Below, one piece after another: positions 6,341 through 10,175 of a stretch of DNA of 10,175 nt. The stretch spans positions 1 to 10,175 of the forward strand of contig PXDL01000468.1 in NCBI GenBank assembly GCA_003566395.1. Direction: 5' to 3'. Position 1 is the first letter of the stretch. Each line of letters starts with the position of its first letter. Source of the stretch: Balneolia bacterium (lineage in GTDB: Bacteria; Bacteroidota; Rhodothermia; Balneolales; Cyclonatronaceae). The notes beneath the pieces are model-generated. The model was given only the letters and a program-made list of their open reading frames with translations, did no database searches and had not been told where the DNA came from. The position numbers were made by a program, and so were the translations under genes.

Positions 6341-8413
6341 ATGCGACATAAAGGATTGATCAGTACCGCCGTCATTTTTTCACTGGCCGCGCTTATGGCC
6401 TGCGGAAGCGCTGAACCTGCATCAGAGGAACGTGCAGCTCAGGAAGAACCGGAAACCACCACCTTGAAGGCCGGCGTTTATCCCCACTATATGGATACAA
6501 GCGTGGATCCGGGGGATAATTTTTACCGCTATGTAAACGGCGGATGGCTCGAAGAAACCGAAATTCCCTCCGACCGCTCACGCTACGGCAGCTTTGATGA
6601 ACTTCGCGAAACAGCCGAAGAGCAGGTACTGGAAATTATCCGGGAAACGGCCGAAGCGAACGCCCCGCAAGGCAGCGACGAGCAAAAAATCGGCGATATG
6701 TTCACCTCCTTTATGAATACCGAGCGTATTGAAGAACTTCGACTGCGCCCGCTTGACGATCAGCTGGAGAAGATTGATGCCATTCGCACACACGTGGATT
6801 TAGCCCGTCACTGGGGTTATTTGCAGCGTATTCGTGCCGGCGTACCCGTTTCCGTATTTGTAAGTCAGGATGGTGAACAAAGCGATCAGTACATCACATC
6901 GGCCAACCAATCCGGCCTGGGCCTTCCCGATCGCGATTTTTATGTAAATGACGATGAACGCTCTCAGGGTCTCCGGGCTGCGTACATGGAATACATCGCT
7001 ACCATGTGGGAGCTGGCGGAATGGGGCGACGGACAGCAAGCAGCTGCCGAGATCATGGAAATAGAAACGCTCATTGCCGACCGGCACTGGACGCGCGTCG
7101 AGAATCGCGACCGCAGGGCTACGTACAATAAAATGAAGGTGGATGAACTTCAGGAATCGGCTCCCGGATTTGCCTGGGTTGAATTTTTAGACCAGGCCGA
7201 ACTGGGCGATATTGAGGAAATCGTGGTGCGTCAACCATCATATATGACCGGGTTTGCGTCGATGCAGGCTCAGGTGCCGGTCGAAAACTGGCAAACCTAT
7301 CTGCGTTTCCATCTGCTTCGCAGCGCGGCATCAAACCTCAGCAGTGATTTCGATGAAGCGCATTTTAATTTTTACGGACGCGTGTTGCGTGGTCAGCAGG
7401 AGCAGCGTACGCGTGAAAAACGCGCAGTGGCTGCAACCGAAAGCGTTCTTGGGTTTATGGTGGGTCAGTTGTACGTGGATCGCCATTTTCCACAGGAAGC
7501 CAGCGACCGCATGGACGAAATGATCGATAATCTTACGGTTGCCTTTGAGCAGTCAATTAAAGAGCTGGAGTGGATGACCGATGAAACCAAAGAAGAAGCC
7601 CTTGCCAAACTTTCAACGTTTAATGCCAAAATAGGATATCCGGATGTATGGCGTGATTACGACTGTCTGGAAATTGTTGCCGACGACCTGATCGGAAACC
7701 TGAGCCGTGCCGGCGAGTGTGAATACCAGCGAAACATCGGGCGGCTCGGCCAGGAAGTTGATACCGAGGAATGGGGCATGACGCCGCAAACCGTTAACGC
7801 ATACTACCATCCGTCCATGAACGAAATTGTGTTCCCGGCCGCCATCCTGCAGCCTCCGTTTTTTGATGTGGAAGCCGAAGATGCGGTAAATTACGGCGGA
7901 ATCGGTGCGGTTATCGGCCACGAGATTTCGCACGGTTTTGATGATCAGGGGCGCCGCTCCGACGGAGACGGAAACCTCAGAGACTGGTGGTCCGAGCAAG
8001 ATGAAGAGTCCTTCAACGCACTTGCTCAAAAGATGATCGACTTTTACAGTGAGTTCAATCCTATCGACGATATGCACATTAACGGCGCTCTGGCGCTGGG
8101 GGAAAATATCGCCGATCTGGGCGGTATGAACGTGGCTTACAGAGCCTACCGCAATTCACTTGACGGAGCCGAAGGACCCGAGATCGACGGCTTTACGGCC
8201 GATCAGCGATTCCTCATCGGCTGGGGCCAAATCTGGCGGACCAAGTTCACCGACGAGGCTTTGCGCCAGCAGCTTGTTACCGGGCCGCACTCTCCCGGCA
8301 AATACCGCGTACTGGGGATTATTCCGCAGCTTGATGTTTTCTACGAAGCCTTCGGCATCAACCCGGAACATGAGATGTATCGCGCACCCGAAGACCGGAT
8401 TATTATCTGGTAA
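6341..8413 (+). CDS. M13-family (neprilysin/PepO-like) zinc metallopeptidase, lipoprotein
   Basis: The 690-residue product is an extracytoplasmic zinc endopeptidase of the M13 family. The N-terminus (MRHKGLISTAVIFSLAALMA-C) is a type II signal with lipobox LMAC and lipidation predicted at C21, followed by an acidic, flexible linker (about 22-45). The N-terminal M13 domain begins near residue 46 (PGDNFYRYVNGGWL). Substrate-binding NAYY is at 486-489, the zinc motif HEISH at 527-531 and the third ligand E588 in GENIADLGG. H650 and R656 match in spacing the catalytic His and Arg of neprilysin. The chain ends in RIIIW: the terminal Trp of the family is kept, but the Cys of the animal CxxW ending is absent. 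C442 and C460 are the only cysteines other than C21. Length is normal and all catalytic residues are present. It forms its own unit, with a 79-base leader and a strong terminator after it. The natural substrate is unknown. Confidence 0.96.
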   Translation: MRHKGLISTAVIFSLAALMACGSAEPASEERAAQEEPETTTLKAGVYPHYMDTSVDPGDNFYRYVNGGWLEETEIPSDRSRYGSFDELRETAEEQVLEIIRETAEANAPQGSDEQKIGDMFTSFMNTERIEELRLRPLDDQLEKIDAIRTHVDLARHWGYLQRIRAGVPVSVFVSQDGEQSDQYITSANQSGLGLPDRDFYVNDDERSQGLRAAYMEYIATMWELAEWGDGQQAAAEIMEIETLIADRHWTRVENRDRRATYNKMKVDELQESAPGFAWVEFLDQAELGDIEEIVVRQPSYMTGFASMQAQVPVENWQTYLRFHLLRSAASNLSSDFDEAHFNFYGRVLRGQQEQRTREKRAVAATESVLGFMVGQLYVDRHFPQEASDRMDEMIDNLTVAFEQSIKELEWMTDETKEEALAKLSTFNAKIGYPDVWRDYDCLEIVADDLIGNLSRAGECEYQRNIGRLGQEVDTEEWGMTPQTVNAYYHPSMNEIVFPAAILQPPFFDVEAEDAVNYGGIGAVIGHEISHGFDDQGRRSDGDGNLRDWWSEQDEESFNALAQKMIDFYSEFNPIDDMHINGALALGENIADLGGMNVAYRAYRNSLDGAEGPEIDGFTADQRFLIGWGQIWRTKFTDEALRQQLVTGPHSPGKYRVLGIIPQLDVFYEAFGINPEHEMYRAPEDRIIIW

Positions 8414-8430
8414 GTTCGTTGCCGAATTTG

Positions 8431-8470
8431 AAAGAGCGTCTTTTTCATCAGAAGAAGGCGCTCTTTTTTT
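8431..8470 (+). terminator. Strong intrinsic terminator after the M13 peptidase
   Basis: A 16-bp stem (8431-8446 with 8451-8466, two G-U pairs) closes on the loop ATCA and is followed by a T-tract to 8470. It begins 17 bases after the peptidase stop codon. The A-rich 5' side means it could also work partly in the opposite direction, but no minus-strand gene ends there. Confidence 0.9.
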
Positions 8471-8509
8471 ATCACGGGTAAAAAATTTAGCGTGAGCCCG
8501 GTCTTGGAT

Positions 8510-8544
8510 TTGACAACAGGATTTTCCGGAGCATTCAGTATACT
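8510..8544 (+). promoter_or_regulatory. Possible promoter elements for the HD-protein gene
   Basis: After the terminator, a perfect TTGACA (8510-8515) and a TATACT (8539-8544) lie upstream of the HD-domain gene. Their spacing of 23 bases is too long for a standard sigma-70 promoter, so at most one of the two boxes is likely to be used. A promoter is expected here because a terminator precedes and a new gene follows. Confidence 0.25.
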
Positions 8545-8581
8545 TCGCTTCTTGGTTCTTCCATCAACTATTAAAAACCAT

Positions 8582-8587
8582 AAGGAA
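8582..8587 (+). promoter_or_regulatory. Shine-Dalgarno-like site AAGGAA of the HD-protein gene
   Basis: AAGGAA lies five bases before the ATG at 8593. It is the only well-placed Shine-Dalgarno sequence in the window; the other genes have A/T-rich leaders. Together with an in-frame TAA at 8581-8583 it fixes the start of the gene. Confidence 0.5.
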
Positions 8588-8592
8588 CAAGA

Positions 8593-9135
8593 ATGAACAA
8601 ATCAGAAGCAGGTCAACTTCTCGAAACCTGGATTGAAAACGACAATCTTCGGCATCACTGCCGGATGGTGGCTGAGGCTATGGATGCGTATGCGGAAAAG
8701 CTGAACAAGCCGGAGGAGGAGCGTCTTAGCTGGTGGCTGGCGGGGTTGTTGCACGATCTGGACTGGGAAAAGCAGCCGGATGAGCATCCCAATTACGCGC
8801 TTGAACATGTTTTTCCCAAAACCGATTTAACTGCGGAAGTTACCGGAGCCATCCGTGCCCATGCCCCGGAGCGAACCGGTAAAGATCCCGAAACCGAAAT
8901 TGAGCGCTATCTCTATGCCTGCGATGAGTTAAGCGGTTTTATGCATGCGGTTTCCCTCATGCGCCCGAACGGCTTTGAGGGCATGAAAGCAAAATCGGTG
9001 ACCAAGAAACTGAAGGATAAACGCTTTGCCGCCAACGTAAGCCGCGACGATATTCATAAAGGCGCGGAGTTGATCGGCTCGGCTCTGAACGATCATATTC
9101 TGTTTCTGGCCTCCGTGTTTCAAACACGTCCCTGA
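8593..9135 (+). CDS. HD-superfamily predicted hydrolase (COG2316 type)
   Basis: The 180-residue cytoplasmic protein has the metal-binding layout of HD phosphohydrolases: a His near the start (H21/H22 in LRHHC), H54-D55 in GLLHDLDWE (51-59), H65 and H90 (AIRAHAP) and D111 in ACDELSGF. The C-terminal part carries SVTKKLKDKRFAANVSRDDI (135-154), a block typical of the small uncharacterised HD group COG2316. Family knowledge predicts a metal-dependent phosphohydrolase, but no substrate is known to me. The ATG follows an in-frame stop at 8581-8583 and an AAGGAA site. It lies between the terminator at 8431-8470 and a small PHA_gran_rgn-family gene 41 bases downstream, with which it may be cotranscribed. 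Confidence 0.88.
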   Translation: MNKSEAGQLLETWIENDNLRHHCRMVAEAMDAYAEKLNKPEEERLSWWLAGLLHDLDWEKQPDEHPNYALEHVFPKTDLTAEVTGAIRAHAPERTGKDPETEIERYLYACDELSGFMHAVSLMRPNGFEGMKAKSVTKKLKDKRFAANVSRDDIHKGAELIGSALNDHILFLASVFQTRP

Positions 9136-9176
9136 TCACGCATTCACAAACATAAATTCATTTATTCGTTTAGCTA

Positions 9177-9440
9177 ATGACTATAACCCGTAAACATGAT
9201 AAAAGCCGCGAAGACGTACGCCGTGCTGTGGAAGAAATTGCCGAAGAGATGAAATCCGGCCTCGGCATCACCTATAACTGGGAGGGAGACCGGCTCCGGT
9301 TTAAAGGCACCGGCGTTACAGGCGACATCGCCGTAGCAGATGATGAGGTGACGGTTACAGTGAAAAAAAGTTTTTTCGTGCCCGTAAGTGACCGCCAGAT
9401 TCGCACCTGGGTGGATGAATACTTTGACAAATACCTGTAA
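9177..9440 (+). CDS. PHA_gran_rgn-like (polyhydroxyalkanoic acid system) family protein
   Basis: An 87-residue protein whose layout matches the small family named after a gene found with polyhydroxyalkanoate granule genes. It has a charged N-terminal helix with REDVRRAVEEIAEEM (11-25), the core YNWEGDRLRFKGTGVTGDIAV (33-53), a beta strand EVTVTVKK (57-64), the turn FFVPVSDR and a final amphipathic helix ending in DEYFDKYL. The size and the WEGD-L-F-G-V-G pattern are the main evidence. The family name does not prove a role in PHA storage, since such proteins occur widely without PHA genes and none is visible here. The ATG directly follows an in-frame TAG at 9171-9173; there is no Shine-Dalgarno and the 41-base leader is AT-rich. 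A stem-loop follows the stop. Confidence 0.8.
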   Translation: MTITRKHDKSREDVRRAVEEIAEEMKSGLGITYNWEGDRLRFKGTGVTGDIAVADDEVTVTVKKSFFVPVSDRQIRTWVDEYFDKYL

Positions 9441-9443
9441 ATG

Positions 9444-9471
9444 GAGATTTTCACCGGGCTGTGGAAATCTC
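9444..9471 (+). terminator. 11-bp stem-loop directly after the PHA_gran_rgn-like gene
   Basis: GAGATTTTCAC (9444-9454) pairs with GTGGAAATCTC (9461-9471), with one G-U pair, around a six-base loop. It starts three bases after the stop codon. No T-tract follows, so it may protect the mRNA 3' end or be a U-less terminator rather than a classical one. Confidence 0.5.
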
Positions 9472-9565
9472 AAATGCTGAAAGTTGGTTTTGGGGTAAGA
9501 GAAGCGGGGTTACACTTAGAATGAAATGCTGTGCGAACATATGTTTTCAATTTACTATGCTGCAT

Positions 9566-9721
9566 CTACTCCTCTTTGCTGTATGGCACTTTCAAAAAGT
9601 CCAGCACTCCAAAATGTTTTTTATTCAGGCTGATAAGCGTCATTTTATTTGAACTTGCCGTAGCTGCAATCAAAGCATCGGCCATCCCCCTAAATCCCCC
9701 TTCGCAAGGGGGACTCTTAAC
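9566..9721 (-). pseudogene. C-terminal remnant of a VapC-like PIN-domain toxin
   Basis: On the minus strand, 39 residues from an ATG at 9685 to a TAG at 9566-9568 read MADALIAATASSNKMTLI and then SLNKKHFGVLDFLKVPYSKEE. This is the end of a VapC-type PIN RNase: the ADALIAATA helix carrying an acidic active-site residue, a strand resembling the T-x-T/S-x-N motif, then NKKHF and a final strand. About two thirds of a normal PIN domain, with the other acidic residues, is missing. Upstream of the ATG the frame stays open to 9721, but only through the palindromic C5/G5 repeat, giving residues unlike a PIN protein (SPPCEGGFRG). No VapB-like antitoxin is visible. The frame itself has no internal stop, so the truncation may be recent. 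An active product is very unlikely. Confidence 0.72.
9686..9717. repeat. C5/G5 palindromic repeat element
   Basis: CCCCCTAAATCCCCC (9686-9700) runs into the hairpin TCCCCCTT (9695-9702), loop CGC, AAGGGGGA (9706-9713). Sequences of this look (two C-runs, then a short hairpin and a GGGGGA end) are recurrent dispersed intergenic repeats in many bacterial genomes, from my general recollection. Here it abuts the truncated PIN coding remnant exactly. Only one copy lies in the window. It could also act as a bidirectional hairpin between convergent transcripts. Confidence 0.6.
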
Positions 9722-10009
9722 CTATTTTATTTCAACAAGATGAGGAATTATTTTTCGGTTTCGTGGCTGTTTTGTCTATTCTATTCAGGTTACCGAAATT
9801 GCGAGCGAGTGAAAGAGCAGAAGAAGCTCAATCACCCGGATTTAGAATCGAACTCAGGTTACTGACAAACAGAAACACATTAAATCTATTCGTCCATTTC
9901 GATGAATTCGCTACATTTTGCCGGACACCGGTGATTTTTAATGTTGCATTCCATCTATCCCAAACCTGCCTTGTCTGATCAAAACAGTTCTAACCAAACC
10001 CCGGGAAGA
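9722..10009. other. Intergenic region without a recognisable gene, possible mobile-element scar
   Basis: No coding pattern was found on either strand; the 71-residue plus-strand frame at 9763-9978 shows no family motif. A nine-base direct repeat TCAGGTTAC occurs at 9785-9793 and 9854-9862, and an 8-bp palindrome CACCGGTG at 9926-9933. These hint at degraded mobile DNA but do not identify an element: no transposase fragment and no paired terminal repeats were seen. Confidence 0.4.
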
Positions 10010-10175
10010 TTATCTCAGCTGATTCCGAAGCCGTCCGGTTTTGCCGGGGTATGGTGATTCTTCAATGTCTTCATCCGTTTCATCAATTTCGATAATGCGA
10101 TCGGCTTCGGAAGCTCCGGTGGTAGTCTGATGCTCTTCCTGTTCTCGCTTAATTTGAAGGGCGAAATCGGCCAGC
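10010..10175 (-). CDS. Unrecognised protein, C-terminal 54 residues only
   Basis: On the minus strand an open frame enters from the right edge and ends at a TAA (10012-10010). It has a helical charged start (LADFALQIKREQEEHQ), a low-complexity acidic stretch (IIEIDETDEDIEESPYP) and a basic end (GKTGRLRNQLR). It looks like the disordered tail of a longer protein. The strong codon-like composition and lack of stops in this frame support a real gene, but nothing identifies the family. It converges with the HD/PHA_gran_rgn-like unit, with the PIN remnant between them. No terminator was seen after it. Confidence 0.6.
   Translation of the reverse strand, partial: LADFALQIKREQEEHQTTTGASEADRIIEIDETDEDIEESPYPGKTGRLRNQLR

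Noticed and set aside
9531..9743. A 70-residue plus-strand open frame containing IPLNPPSQGG
   Set aside because: That peptide is only the translation of the C5/G5 palindromic repeat, and the opposite strand carries the PIN remnant.
9763..9978. A 71-residue plus-strand open frame
   Set aside because: No recognisable motif and no start signal. It crosses the direct repeats and palindrome, and looks noncoding.

Overview
The window holds a mostly plus-strand bacterial chromosomal segment with balanced base composition. The protein families, an M13-family lipoprotein peptidase, a PHA_gran_rgn-type small protein, AT-rich leaders and mostly absent Shine-Dalgarno sites suggest the Bacteroidota/Balneolota/Rhodothermota (FCB) group. 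This assignment is inference from gene content and style, not from a marker comparison. No rRNA, tRNA, CRISPR array, prophage or intact insertion sequence was seen.

Left edge (1-758): the N-terminus of a response regulator receiver domain reads leftward off the window. It is followed by about 630 bases with no credible gene, containing one short perfect dyad and an AT-rich block upstream of uvrB.

Centre (759-6261): uvrB (excinuclease subunit B) comes first. It is followed by a closely packed run of a KsgA/PmtA-like SAM methyltransferase, aat (leucyl/phenylalanyl-tRNA-protein transferase), an ABC ATPase and a large 12-helix membrane protein that is probably its permease. Gaps in the last four are 9 bases or a short overlap, so they probably form one transcript. 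The two ABC genes should make one exporter; the others share the transcript without an obvious shared pathway.

Right-centre (6341-9440): an M13 neprilysin-like zinc metallopeptidase with a lipoprotein signal ends in a strong intrinsic terminator. A new unit then carries an HD-superfamily predicted hydrolase and a small PHA_gran_rgn-family protein, and closes with an 11-bp stem-loop.

Right edge (9441-10175): a gene-poor stretch between convergent genes contains a 39-residue C-terminal remnant of a VapC-like PIN-domain toxin on the minus strand. Its missing N-terminal part is replaced exactly at a C5/G5 palindromic repeat. The last 166 bases are the C-terminal end of an unrecognised minus-strand gene with an acidic tail. 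The most notable non-routine observation is this toxin remnant joined to the palindromic repeat. I did not find convincing evidence of a new multi-gene system.
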